Numbered from the stretch's first letter, positions 1 to 8,200 are shown. The stretch: DNA of 23,003 nt from an uncultured Porphyromonadaceae bacterium (GCA_900547825.1 URII01000043.1:1-23003); one strand, 5' to 3'. Notes: generated by a model not told the origin, from the sequence alone. Numbers and translations: made by a program.

Positions 1-1
1 T

Positions 2-66
2 AAAGCGCTGATTGAATATATGAAAGAATCGGGGCTTCATATTATCGATGCGATTGACAAAATCAT
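2..66 (+). other. Possible foreign coding fragment at the window edge
   Basis: Read rightward from base 2, this stretch gives a plausible helical peptide (KALIEYMKESGLHIIDAIDK, then IIQ). Its frame stays open until a stop at 131-133, but the part after about 66 is antisense to the OmpA-like gene. No start codon or family signature is visible. It abuts the point where the OmpA-like frame breaks, so it probably belongs to another locus or genome. At 65 bases the coding call is tentative; one reverse-strand frame is also open here. Confidence 0.25.
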
Positions 67-312
67 TCAGATGCCGCCGAATATACCGAAAGCCGGACCT
101 ATGCGGTCAAAGAAATTACGGTTGTCGCCATAACGTGAGAAAAGCACGTTGCCGCCGGCTTCAGCGGAGATAAACCAATTGTCCCGGAAACGGTTCATGA
201 GGTAGCCCTGTGCGGGATCCTCTTCATAGGTAACTTCCTGTACGTTCTGGGCAACGGATGTCTGTGCCAAAGCTGCTACAGCAAGCATACCGAGAATGAT
301 TTTCTTTTTCAT
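67..312 (-). pseudogene. OmpA-like outer membrane protein, N-terminal part only (broken at left edge)
   Basis: The reading frame starts with a clear signal peptide (MKKKIILGMLAVAALAQTSV, cleavage likely after AQ). A segment typical of Bacteroidales OmpA-family porins follows, containing DNWFISAEAGGN and ending in a glycine-rich first beta strand (FGIFGGI). I chose the ATG at 310-312 because the signal peptide begins there; an in-frame ATG at 325-327 would only add MFHKL. The frame stops at 67-69 after about 80 residues, whereas family members run to several hundred residues with a beta-barrel and a C-terminal peptidoglycan-binding OmpA domain. The last codons (GGC GGC ATC TG) would continue naturally as GGIW, so the gene probably ran on and was cut by a join near base 68. 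This looks more like a chimeric contig end than a decayed gene. A Bacteroidetes -7 element lies upstream at 395-402. Confidence 0.6.
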
Positions 313-394
313 AAGCTTGTGAAACAAATATTTAGGTTTTTATTGTGTTATGTGTACGTATTCTGACTTCAGATGATGTGTAATTTTCATCGTG

Positions 395-402
395 CAAAGT
401 TA
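395..402 (-). promoter_or_regulatory. Bacteroidetes -7 promoter element for the OmpA-like gene
   Basis: The reverse strand reads TAACTTTG, an exact match to the Bacteroidetes sigma-ABfr -7 consensus TAnnTTTG, about 83 bases upstream of the OmpA-like start. No good TTTG -33 element stands at the expected 19-21 base spacing; that area is simply AT-rich. Confidence 0.5.
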
Positions 403-519
403 GTAATATTTTTGAAAATATAGTTATTGTTAAATAATTATGGGATAGAAATATTAAAATATGCAGGATGTATCTGTGTCAGTTAGATGATCGTTCTATA
501 TAATTAATGTATGGATGGT

Positions 520-2544
520 TTAGGAGATAAAGTTTTTGATTTCCTGAAGAATGACAGGCGCTGTAAATCCGAATTTCTCGTCAAGCACTTTGTAGGGTGC
601 GGAAGCGCCGAAACGCTGCATTCCGAAGATGCGTCCTTTGTCGCCTGTAAGGGGGCGGAGTGTGGAGGGTAGTCCGGCAGTGAGGCCGAATACCGGGATG
701 TCGCGCGGAATTACGGAATTGCGGTATGCTTCATCCTGGCTCAGGAAGAGTCCTATGGACGGAACAGATACTACACGGGCCGGAATGCCTTCGGCGCCGA
801 GAAGCACTGCAACATCGCAGAGGAGTGATACTTCCGATCCGTTGCCCACAAGCGTGACACGGGGGGAGGCGGCGTCCATTACCACATAGCCGCCGCGGCG
901 CATGCCCTCGGCATCGGCTGCCCGTGATCCGGAGGATGGAAGGTCGGTCACATCCTGACGGGTGAGGATCAGTGCGGTCGGGGTGTGGGAATTTTCCATT
1001 GCCATCTGCCATGCCACTACAGTCTCGGCTGCATCGGCCGGACGGAGAACCAGCAGAGAGGGATGTCCGGAGAGGTTGCGGAGCTCCTCAAGCAGACGTA
1101 GCTGCTGCTCGTGCTCTACGGGTTCGTGGGTGGGGCCGTCCTCGCCTACGCGGAATGAATCGTGGGTAAACACATATTTCACGGGCAGCTCCATAAGGGC
1201 GGCCATTCGTATGGCAGGTTTCATGTAGTCGGAGAATACAAAGAATGTGCCGCAGGCCGCATACATGCCTCCATGAACCACAATGCCGTTCATTACCACT
1301 GCCATGGTCAGCTCGGCTACTCCTGCATGAAGGAATGCACCGTCGAATTTTCCGGGAGAGAGCGCTCCGGTTTTTTTGAGGAACGCATCGGTTTTGTCGG
1401 AATTGGCAAGGTCGGCTGACGACACTATCATGTTGGGAACCTTCTCGCCGAGAAGTGAAAGGACGTTGGCTGAGGCCGTGCGTGTGGCTACTCCGGGTTT
1501 GCATACCACCGAAGAGTAGTCGATATCCGGTAACCGCATTTCAATGCAGCTGCGGAGCAGGGCTGCTTTGTCGGGGTTGGCCTGTTCCCAGGCTTTTATG
1601 GCCTCGCGGCGTTCGGCAACTATGGCCCGGAGCTGTTCGCGGCGCTCGGCATAGAGCTGCCGGGCTTCCTCGCGTATTACCCAAGGATTCTCGGGATCGC
1701 CTCCAAGGTTACGCACTGTGGCGGCATAGTCGGCTCCGCTTTTGCTGAGGGGCTGCCCATGTGTCGAGCATTTGCCTTCGAAGTTTTCGCCGGTTGCGGT
1801 GACGCATCCGCGACCCATTATCGTGTGGCCTATGATCAGCACGGGGCGTTCTTTCTCGTCGCCGGCTTCGGTGAGAGCTTTTGCAATTGCTACAGGGTCG
1901 GAGCCGTCGACGTCGATTACGCGCCATCCCCAGGCTTTGTATTTGGCTGCGTAATCCTCTGTGGTGACTTCGTCCACGTCGGTGGAGAGCTGCACTTTGT
2001 TGCTGTCGAAGAACATTATGAGGTTGTTGAGCCTTAGATGTCCTGCTATGCGTCCGGCGCCCTGTGCTATTTCTTCCTGTATGCCTCCGTCGGAGATGAA
2101 TGCGTAGATTTTATGTGCGAATATTTCGCCGAACCGTGCGGCATAGAACCTTTCGGCTATGGCGGCTCCTACTGCCATGGTGTGACCCTGACCGAGCGGC
2201 CCTGAGGTGTTCTCCACGCCGCGTTCCGGGCAAAGTTCGGGATGGCCCGGAACGACGCTGCCCCATTGGCGGAATTGCTGGAGTTCCTCCACCGTGTAGT
2301 TTCCGGTAAGTGCGAGGACACTGTAAAGCATCGGCGACATGTGTCCGGGATCGAGGAAGAACCGGTCACGCCAGAACCATGTGGGATCGTCGGGATCCGT
2401 TACGAGGAACCGGGAATAAAGCACGTTGATGAAATCAGCGGCACCCATGGCTCCGCCCGGATGGCCTGATTTAGCTTTCTCTACCATGGTGGCTACCAAC
2501 ACTCTGATGTTGTCGGCGGCGCTGTTGAGTTGCTCGGTTGTCAT
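520..2544 (-). CDS. tkt: Transketolase
   Basis: This cytoplasmic thiamine-diphosphate enzyme moves two-carbon ketol units between sugar phosphates in the non-oxidative pentose phosphate pathway. The 674-residue length is normal for the family. The N-terminal diphosphate-binding domain shows GHPGG (27-31), PGHMS (66-70), GHPE (100-103), GPLGQG (115-120) and a variant of the GDG motif, SDGGIQEE (151-158), with the metal-binding Asn about 30 residues on (N182). The central pyrimidine-binding domain has the LHAGVAELTMA stretch with the catalytic Glu, and the GEDGPTHEPVEH segment with its substrate-binding His is intact. A C-terminal transketolase domain follows. SDGG in place of GDG is, from memory, usual in Bacteroidetes orthologues. 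The gene stands alone, leftward, divergent from the glycosyltransferase, with a -7 element at 2586-2593. I see no terminator before the downstream OmpA-like promoter. Confidence 0.96.
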   Translation of the reverse strand: MTTEQLNSAADNIRVLVATMVEKAKSGHPGGAMGAADFINVLYSRFLVTDPDDPTWFWRDRFFLDPGHMSPMLYSVLALTGNYTVEELQQFRQWGSVVPGHPELCPERGVENTSGPLGQGHTMAVGAAIAERFYAARFGEIFAHKIYAFISDGGIQEEIAQGAGRIAGHLRLNNLIMFFDSNKVQLSTDVDEVTTEDYAAKYKAWGWRVIDVDGSDPVAIAKALTEAGDEKERPVLIIGHTIMGRGCVTATGENFEGKCSTHGQPLSKSGADYAATVRNLGGDPENPWVIREEARQLYAERREQLRAIVAERREAIKAWEQANPDKAALLRSCIEMRLPDIDYSSVVCKPGVATRTASANVLSLLGEKVPNMIVSSADLANSDKTDAFLKKTGALSPGKFDGAFLHAGVAELTMAVVMNGIVVHGGMYAACGTFFVFSDYMKPAIRMAALMELPVKYVFTHDSFRVGEDGPTHEPVEHEQQLRLLEELRNLSGHPSLLVLRPADAAETVVAWQMAMENSHTPTALILTRQDVTDLPSSGSRAADAEGMRRGGYVVMDAASPRVTLVGNGSEVSLLCDVAVLLGAEGIPARVVSVPSIGLFLSQDEAYRNSVIPRDIPVFGLTAGLPSTLRPLTGDKGRIFGMQRFGASAPYKVLDEKFGFTAPVILQEIKNFIS

Positions 2545-2585
2545 TTCTTGTCAGGGTATGTATAAATAGTTGCGTAATTGATTCA

Positions 2586-2593
2586 CAAAGATA
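2586..2593 (-). promoter_or_regulatory. Bacteroidetes -7 promoter element for tkt
   Basis: The reverse strand reads TATCTTTG, an exact TAnnTTTG match 42 bases upstream of the tkt ATG. The expected -33 position falls in a GC-rich stretch without TTG. On the opposite strand a weaker aaaatttg at 2598-2605 could serve the divergent glycosyltransferase gene, so the two promoters may overlap. Confidence 0.5.
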
Positions 2594-2656
2594 CAATAAA
2601 ATTTGGTGAGGGGGCGTTAAAATTCAAAAGAATGTGAAATTTTAATTATAAAAGCT

Positions 2657-3613
2657 ATGGCCGAGGCTCCGAGGATGATTACGGTGGTGGTGCCTGTTTA
2701 CAACAGGGCCGATATTGTCGGCCTTACTCTCAGGTCGTTAGCTGATCAGGAGCTGAAAGGTTTCGATGTGGTGCTGGTGGATAATGCCTCCACTGACATG
2801 AGCCGGGTAGTCCTTGAGCGTTGGAAGGATGAAATGGCGACGGAGCGTCCGGACATAAGGGTGGCTGTGGTGTCGTGTGCAGCCGCGGGTGCTGCCAATG
2901 CCCGTAATGCGGGATTGGAAAAGGTGGTGACTCCCTGGACGCTTTTTTTTGACAGCGACGACGAGATGCTTCCCGGCCATCTGAAATCTGTGGCTGAGGC
3001 TGTCGGGTGCGATCCGGAGCCATGCGATGTGATAGGTTTCGACGTCTATGTATGCCGTGAGGGCGAGATTGCGGGAAAGCAACTGTTTAATCGGCGCGGA
3101 TCATTGATGTTCAACCAGCTGATGCATTGTGTGCTTTCTACCCAACGTATGGCTGTGGCTACTGATTTTGTGCGGACGGCAGGGGGCTGGAACGGCTTTC
3201 TGACGGGTTGGGATGATTATGAATTAGGTGTGCGCCTGCTGCTTCGCGGTGCGAAAGTCAGGGCTATTCATGGTGAGCCGCTTGTGAAAGTCCATACACA
3301 TCCCGATTCTATAACAGGCGTGGGCTTCAGTCACGGAGCATCAAAGTGGGAAGCGGCTGCGGATTGTGTTGAGAAACAGTTGCGTCAATCCGGTGTGTCG
3401 GATTATCTGCCATACATTTATGCGGTAAGGGCTACTCTTGCCGGTCATTATCTCCGTGAGGGTGCTGTGGCCGATTACCGGAGGATCCGCGACAGGCTGA
3501 GGGGTGCCGGACTTTCGTTGTGGCAGAGGCTTGTTATGAATGCCATAATAGCAGCGGTGAGGGTGACGGGTCACGGAGGCGGATTTATTTCCCGTGTTGC
3601 TTTTGGCGGATAG
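2657..3613 (+). CDS. Family 2 glycosyltransferase
   Basis: This is a 318-residue inverting glycosyltransferase with a GT-A fold, expected at the cytoplasmic face of the inner membrane, transferring a sugar from a nucleotide-sugar to an unknown acceptor. The N-terminus has the family pattern ITVVVPVYNRAD (8-19), then VDNAST (41-46). The metal and nucleotide binding DxD motif lies in FFDSDDEML (97-105). A later GWDDYELG segment at about residues 190 is the usual place of the catalytic acidic pair. No membrane segment is evident. It heads a tight rightward run, with ispD starting 26 bases after its stop and recG overlapping ispD. That shared transcription does not reveal the acceptor; cell-surface polysaccharide or lipid glycosylation is only a guess. 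Confidence 0.88.
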   Translation: MAEAPRMITVVVPVYNRADIVGLTLRSLADQELKGFDVVLVDNASTDMSRVVLERWKDEMATERPDIRVAVVSCAAAGAANARNAGLEKVVTPWTLFFDSDDEMLPGHLKSVAEAVGCDPEPCDVIGFDVYVCREGEIAGKQLFNRRGSLMFNQLMHCVLSTQRMAVATDFVRTAGGWNGFLTGWDDYELGVRLLLRGAKVRAIHGEPLVKVHTHPDSITGVGFSHGASKWEAAADCVEKQLRQSGVSDYLPYIYAVRATLAGHYLREGAVADYRRIRDRLRGAGLSLWQRLVMNAIIAAVRVTGHGGGFISRVAFGG

Positions 3614-3639
3614 GGGTTCATTGAGTAAATTTGCAGGAT

Positions 3640-4329
3640 ATGAAACACGGAGCCGGAATATGTATCATTGTTGTGGCTGCGGGAACCGGTTCCCGCTATG
3701 GTGCGGATGTGCCCAAACAGTTTGTCGAGCTTCAGGGGCGTCCTGTGGTTATGGTGACTATAGAGCGGCTGAAAAGCATATTGCCTCAGGCTGATATGAT
3801 TCTTGTCATAAGCCGGGAGATGGCCGGCTTGTGGAACGACCTGTGCGCTCGTCATGGATTTATATCCCCCCGTGTGGTATGGGGCGGAGCCACCCGTGGC
3901 GAATCCGTAGGCAATGCCGTGTCGGTCCTGCCGGATAATATCTCGGTGGTCGGGGTGCATGACGGAGTGCGTCCCGTGGTGTCGGCCGGTATGGTGGATA
4001 CTGCTCTTGCAGCTATTGAATCCGGAGTTGACGGCGCTGTGCCGTGTGTGCCTGTGGTTCAGTCGCTGCGACGAAGGACGCATGATGGCTGGACGCCTGT
4101 GGACCGGTCGGAATATGTTGCTGTGCAGACTCCGCAGTTTTTCCGTGCCTCAGCTTTGTGCGATGCTTATCGACGCCTTGATCCGTCGGGATATACGGAC
4201 GATGCATCGATGCTTGATGCAATAGGTTGTGGCGACGTGGTCATGACTCCCGGCGACTCCCATAATATCAAGATCACGCATCCGCTTGATGTGGAGGTGG
4301 CCGCGTTATATCTCGGAGGGTTGCAATGA
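3640..4329 (+). CDS. ispD: 2-C-methyl-D-erythritol 4-phosphate cytidylyltransferase
   Basis: IspD couples MEP with CTP to give CDP-methylerythritol, the third step of the non-mevalonate isoprenoid pathway, in the cytoplasm. The protein is 229 residues, as usual. The N-terminal nucleotide-binding loop AAGTGSRYGADVPKQF (13-28) carries the conserved Arg and Lys. It is followed by GGATRGESV, VHDGVRPVVS, QTPQFF and a TDDASMLDAIG segment close to the family's T-D-(D/E)-A pattern, then IKITHPLD near the C-terminus. I chose the ATG at 3640; an upstream in-frame TTG at 3631 would add three residues but is a less likely start. The stop overlaps the recG start by four bases (ATGA), pointing to translational coupling. 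Confidence 0.95.
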   Translation: MKHGAGICIIVVAAGTGSRYGADVPKQFVELQGRPVVMVTIERLKSILPQADMILVISREMAGLWNDLCARHGFISPRVVWGGATRGESVGNAVSVLPDNISVVGVHDGVRPVVSAGMVDTALAAIESGVDGAVPCVPVVQSLRRRTHDGWTPVDRSEYVAVQTPQFFRASALCDAYRRLDPSGYTDDASMLDAIGCGDVVMTPGDSHNIKITHPLDVEVAALYLGGLQ

Positions 4330-6416
4330 ATTATCTATGCCGGCGTGACATAACCTATCTCAAGGGTGTGGGGCCCAAGAGGGCCAAATTGCTTGCCACA
4401 CATTTGGGAATACATACCTTTTACGATCTGCTGTGTCATTATCCGCTGCATTACATTGACCGGTCGCGGTATTATACGATAGCCGAACTTACGGAGGATA
4501 TGCCTATGGTGCAGGTGCGCGGGCGGTTCCGTTCGTTCAATGTCATAGGCGAGGGTGCACGGATGCGCCTTGTAGGTTCGTTCTATGACGGACACCGTGT
4601 GATGGAGGTGGTGTGGTTCAATCAGATAAAATCGCTAAGGCGCCTTTATCACGAGGGAACGGAATATGTGTTGTTCGGAAAGCCGACTTTCTATAACGGA
4701 ATGCCTCAGATGGCACATCCGGAAGTGGAGGTATATTCTGAGGGTGCTCCGGTACAGGCTATGCGGGGAGTTTACTCCATTCCTGACAAACTGCGCAACT
4801 CGGGATTTACGTCGAAAACGTTCCAGAATCTTGCCACATCGGCGTTGGAGGCGTCGCCTGTGATCCGTGATCCGCTTCCGGCCGATATTGTGAGCGGTTA
4901 CAGGCTCATGGGGCTGCGTGAGGCTTTGCGGGCTGTGCATGCTCCGCAGAATGCGGCGGAGCTGGAGCGTGCCCGAACCCGGCTTAAGATGGAGGAGCTG
5001 TTGTATCTGCAACTCAATATATTGCGCTATGCCCGTAACCGCAGGCGCTCCACCGGCGGTTTTGTGTTCGGTGTAGTGGGCAGATGGTTCAACACATTCT
5101 ATCGTGACCACCTTCCTTTTGAACTTACGGGAGCGCAGAAGCGTGTCATAAGGGAGATACGGGGCGATATGCGCTCTGGGCGGCAGATGAACCGGCTGCT
5201 TCAGGGCGATGTCGGGAGCGGAAAGACACTTGTTGCCCTGCTGACTATGCTGATAGCGATAGACAACGGGTGCCAGGCGTGCCTGATGGCCCCTACGGAG
5301 ATTCTTGCCACACAGCATTTTGAAACCCTTTCGGATATGGTGGCTCCCATGGGCATAAATGTGAAGCTGCTTACCGGGTCGACGCCTGCCGGAGCAAGAA
5401 AGCTGATCCATGACGGACTTGAGGACGGAACGGTGCATATTCTTGTGGGTACCCATGCAGTGCTTGAGGATAAAGTAAAGTTCGGAAATCTCGGGTATGT
5501 TGTAATAGACGAGCAGCACCGGTTCGGTGTGGCTCAGCGGGCGAGGCTTTGGAACAAGAATTTCATGCCTCCGCATGTGCTTGTGATGACGGCCACTCCT
5601 ATTCCCCGCACCCTTGCCATGACTCTTTACGGCGATCTTGACGTAAGTGTGATAGATGAGCTTCCGCCGGGTAGAAAGCCGGTGACCACACTGCTGCGCT
5701 ATGACGACAACCGTGAGGGCGTGTGGAGGTCGGTGGGCGCGCAGCTTCGTCAGGGCCGTCAGGTGTATGTGGTCTATCCGTTGATAAAGGATAATGAGAA
5801 ACTTGACCTGCGTTGTCTTGAGGAGGGATATGAGTCGGTGCGCGAGATGTTCCGGGACTATAGGGTGGCGTTTGTCCACGGAAAGATGAAGCCGGCTGAG
5901 AAAGATTACCAGATGGGACTGTTTGCTCGGGGTGAGGCTCATATATTGGTGTCGACCACTGTGATAGAGGTTGGTGTGAATGTGCCTAATGCCTCGGTCA
6001 TGGTGATTGAGAATGCCGAGCGTTTCGGACTGTCGCAGCTGCATCAACTCCGCGGCAGGGTGGGACGTGGAGCCTCGCAGAGCTATTGTGTGCTTATGAC
6101 CAAGCGTAAGATAGCCAAGGATACACGGCGGCGTCTGGAGCTGATGACCCGTACCACCGACGGCTTCGTTGTTGCGGAGGAGGATCTTAAAATGCGCGGT
6201 CCCGGCGATCTGGAAGGCACTCTTCAGAGCGGCCTTCCTATGGAATTGAAGATAGCGTCGCTGGCTGCTGACGGACAGATACTTTCGCTGGCACGGCGTG
6301 CGGCCGAGCAGATTCTTGACGCTGATCCGAATATTGAGTTGCCTTGTCATGCTTCTCTGAGGGAGCAGCTTGGGCGTATTTTTGATAAGACCGTGGACTG
6401 GAGTATGATCTCGTAA
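4326..6416 (+). CDS. recG: ATP-dependent DNA helicase RecG
   Basis: RecG is a double-strand DNA translocase that remodels stalled replication forks and branch-migrates Holliday junctions. The 696-residue protein has the normal layout. It starts with an N-terminal wedge region with an OB fold and a helix-hairpin-like start (YLKGVGPKRAKLL, 11-23). The first helicase domain has Walker A GDVGSGKT (294-301), DEQH box (395-398) and TATPIPRT (422-429). The second has TTVIEVGVNVPNA and the arginine-finger motif QLRGRVGRG, followed by a RecG-specific C-terminal region including MRGPGDLEGT. All catalytic motifs are intact. Its start overlaps the ispD stop, so it is probably translated from the same mRNA. 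No convincing terminator follows; the nearest structure is an inverted repeat at 6503-6537. Confidence 0.96.
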   Translation: MNYLCRRDITYLKGVGPKRAKLLATHLGIHTFYDLLCHYPLHYIDRSRYYTIAELTEDMPMVQVRGRFRSFNVIGEGARMRLVGSFYDGHRVMEVVWFNQIKSLRRLYHEGTEYVLFGKPTFYNGMPQMAHPEVEVYSEGAPVQAMRGVYSIPDKLRNSGFTSKTFQNLATSALEASPVIRDPLPADIVSGYRLMGLREALRAVHAPQNAAELERARTRLKMEELLYLQLNILRYARNRRRSTGGFVFGVVGRWFNTFYRDHLPFELTGAQKRVIREIRGDMRSGRQMNRLLQGDVGSGKTLVALLTMLIAIDNGCQACLMAPTEILATQHFETLSDMVAPMGINVKLLTGSTPAGARKLIHDGLEDGTVHILVGTHAVLEDKVKFGNLGYVVIDEQHRFGVAQRARLWNKNFMPPHVLVMTATPIPRTLAMTLYGDLDVSVIDELPPGRKPVTTLLRYDDNREGVWRSVGAQLRQGRQVYVVYPLIKDNEKLDLRCLEEGYESVREMFRDYRVAFVHGKMKPAEKDYQMGLFARGEAHILVSTTVIEVGVNVPNASVMVIENAERFGLSQLHQLRGRVGRGASQSYCVLMTKRKIAKDTRRRLELMTRTTDGFVVAEEDLKMRGPGDLEGTLQSGLPMELKIASLAADGQILSLARRAAEQILDADPNIELPCHASLREQLGRIFDKTVDWSMIS

Positions 6417-6502
6417 AGAACGAGTGTTAAAATTATAGTCAATAAAAATACATTAATTTTCATTTATTAACCCGAGTAAAATTGGGGTTCTGCAGGGTCA
6501 TA

Positions 6503-6537
6503 ACATTTAACCTGTTTTAACCACATTTGTTAAATGT
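6503..6537. repeat. Inverted repeat in the recG-ndk gap
   Basis: Perfect 9-base arms (acatttaac at 6503-6511 and gttaaatgt at 6529-6537) are separated by 17 bases that contain further TTTTAAC-like sequence. No T-run follows, so it is not a classical terminator. It lies 86 bases after recG and about 73 bases before the putative ndk -33 region. It could be a protein-binding site or an mRNA 3' structure. Apart from this and the ndk promoter I see nothing in the 278-base gap. Confidence 0.4.
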
Positions 6538-6609
6538 ATGATTATTAGGGTGGTGTGATGGAAATTTGCACGCGGTTCTGAGGTATGTGCAATAGGTTCG
6601 GAGTCGTGA

Positions 6610-6641
6610 TTTTCATAATTTGCTTATCGCCACTATATTTG
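6610..6641 (+). promoter_or_regulatory. Putative ndk promoter
   Basis: A TATATTTG (6634-6641) matches the Bacteroidetes TAnnTTTG -7 element exactly. A TTTTC (6610-6614), 19 bases upstream, is close to the -33 TTTG element. The expected transcription start is about 46 bases before the ndk ATG. Confidence 0.55.
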
Positions 6642-6694
6642 TAGAGTCAGAAATGACAATGTAAAAAACTTTTAAAACACAGTCAATCTAAATA

Positions 6695-7156
6695 ATGCAA
6701 CGTACACTCGTCATCCTTAAACCGTCGGCCATGCAACGCGGGCTCGCGGGAGAAATAATTACCCGGTTTGAGCGGAAAGGCCTGATTATAGACGGAATCA
6801 AGATGATGCAGCTTGACGAAGCCATATTGCGCGAACATTACGCCCATCTGGTTGACAAGCCGTTTTTCCCTACTTTGGTAAAGTCAATGTCGGCTATTCC
6901 TGTGGTGGTTATCTGTTTGCGCGGAGTTGACGCAATAGCAGTGGTGAGATCCATGACAGGAGCCACCAACGGACGTGAGGCTGCTCCGGGTACCATACGC
7001 GGCGACATGGCCATGAGCAATCAGGAAAATATAGTGCATGCCTCATCGTCGGAGGAGGACGCTGCCGCGGAACTTGCACGCTTCTTCAATCCCTCGGAGC
7101 TTTTTGACTACAGTCCGCTTGACCTTCCGGCAATATATTCGGCCGACGGCAAATGA
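6695..7156 (+). CDS. ndk: Nucleoside diphosphate kinase
   Basis: Ndk balances nucleotide pools by moving the gamma phosphate from ATP to other NDPs through a phospho-histidine intermediate. The 153-residue protein has the family start RTLVILKPSAM with the catalytic Lys9, conserved R85, the GATNGREAAPGTIRGD block, and the phospho-acceptor H115 in NIVHASSS. The usual motif here is NxxH(G/A)SD; in this protein the Asp position is Ser118, which is odd because that Asp is strongly conserved as I know the family. The other active-site residues are present, so activity is still expected. It has its own promoter upstream, and the M23 peptidase gene follows 55 bases downstream, possibly cotranscribed. 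Confidence 0.94.
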   Translation: MQRTLVILKPSAMQRGLAGEIITRFERKGLIIDGIKMMQLDEAILREHYAHLVDKPFFPTLVKSMSAIPVVVICLRGVDAIAVVRSMTGATNGREAAPGTIRGDMAMSNQENIVHASSSEEDAAAELARFFNPSELFDYSPLDLPAIYSADGK

Positions 7157-7211
7157 CACATTTAAGATTATAACCAAATTCATATAACTCTTTCCTTGAC
7201 ACAGCAAAACA

Positions 7212-8060
7212 ATGAAATTTACTGAATTTACCAGAATCATCAAGCGCCCTGCCGCGCTTATGGCCTTGGCGGCTATGGCAATTGCAGGAACCGCCCAAAC
7301 CTATCATCTGCCTACCTCCCATAATATCATCCATAATAACTTGCTCGCCAACCAGACTCCGGTGAGCAATATTCTGAAGCTTGAAAAGACACAGAAATTC
7401 ATTGAGGAGGTGAATAAGCGTGAAGCCATCAACGACAATGAGATATTCTCGGCGTTTTGGGAAAGTCAGGCAGTGAATCCTTACGGAAACAATGTGACGA
7501 TACCCCAGCGCAAGAATATCAATGTGGCCGACTACCATATGCCGGTGCCGGGTCCTGTGACGTCGAATTTCGGTTGGCGTCCGCGTTTCGGCAGAATGCA
7601 CAAAGGCGTGGATCTGCGTCTTAGTGTGGGAGATACGGTGCGTGCCGCTTTTTCAGGTAAGGTGCGCCTGACAAAGTACAATGCCGGCGGCTACGGCTAT
7701 TATGTTGTCATACGTCATGACAACGGCATGGAAACCGTCTACGGCCATCTGTCCCGTTTCATAGCGAAGCCTAACCAGCGTGTGAAAGCCGGCGATCCCA
7801 TAGCTCTCGGAGGAAATACCGGACGTTCGACAGGGCCGCATCTTCATTTTGAGACACGTTATCTTGGCATAGCGATAAATCCGGCGGCTATATTTGATTT
7901 TGAAAACAAGACCACTCATAAGGATGTGTTTGCGTTTGACCGCTCCACATGTGAGAAAGCCCAGAATTATGCGCCTGCCCGCCGCTCCAACTGGGCGTCG
8001 AAAAATAAAGCTACTGCAAAGTCGAAGAGCAAGGGCAAGAGGCGTTCGCGTCGCCGTTGA
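7212..8060 (+). CDS. Secreted M23 (LytM-type) metallopeptidase
   Basis: This 282-residue zinc endopeptidase probably cuts peptide cross-links in peptidoglycan. A signal peptide occupies roughly residues 1-29 (basic start, then LMALAAMAIAGTAQ). A linker of about 80 residues follows, then the M23 domain at about 108-228. The zinc ligands H130 and D134 (HKGVD), catalytic H179 (YGHLS), and H210 and H212 (GPHLHFE) are all present, so the enzyme should be active rather than a LytM activator. The C-terminus ends in a strongly basic Lys/Arg/Ser tail (from about residue 264), unusual for a periplasmic enzyme and possibly anchoring it to anionic cell-wall or nucleic-acid material; that is inference. 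It is the last gene before the terminator at 8096-8137. Confidence 0.9.
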   Translation: MKFTEFTRIIKRPAALMALAAMAIAGTAQTYHLPTSHNIIHNNLLANQTPVSNILKLEKTQKFIEEVNKREAINDNEIFSAFWESQAVNPYGNNVTIPQRKNINVADYHMPVPGPVTSNFGWRPRFGRMHKGVDLRLSVGDTVRAAFSGKVRLTKYNAGGYGYYVVIRHDNGMETVYGHLSRFIAKPNQRVKAGDPIALGGNTGRSTGPHLHFETRYLGIAINPAAIFDFENKTTHKDVFAFDRSTCEKAQNYAPARRSNWASKNKATAKSKSKGKRRSRRR

Positions 8061-8095
8061 AGCATAGACGTATAATATTTGTAGCATAATTGACA

Positions 8096-8137
8096 ACACA
8101 CAGGCCGGATTTATAGATGATCCGGCCTGTGTGTTTT
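8096..8137 (+). terminator. Strong rho-independent-type terminator after the M23 gene
   Basis: A perfect 15-base stem (8096-8110 with 8120-8134) with a 9-base loop is followed by a short T stretch. It separates the ndk/M23 unit from the HU unit. The near-symmetry means it could also act on leftward transcripts. Confidence 0.85.
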
Positions 8138-8170
8138 ACCGAAATTATTGAAAAAAAACGGGTTAGTCGA

Positions 8171-8200
8171 TTGCTGATTAAAAAAAAAGTGCGATATTTG
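8171..8200 (+). promoter_or_regulatory. Putative HU gene promoter
   Basis: TTG at 8171-8173, 19 bases, then GATATTTG (8193-8200), one mismatch from TAnnTTTG. A run of nine A residues lies in the spacer. The element sits about 55 bases upstream of the HU start. Confidence 0.5.

Noticed and set aside
1..330. Phase-variable invertible region at the OmpA-like gene
   Set aside because: No inverted repeats or recombinase gene are visible near the break, and the window edge prevents testing. A contig join explains the data more simply.
4635..6350. A 571-residue open frame antisense to recG
   Set aside because: It lies wholly opposite an intact, strongly recognised recG. Its product is rich in His, Arg and Gln without any domain, as expected for a shadow of codon bias in the real gene.
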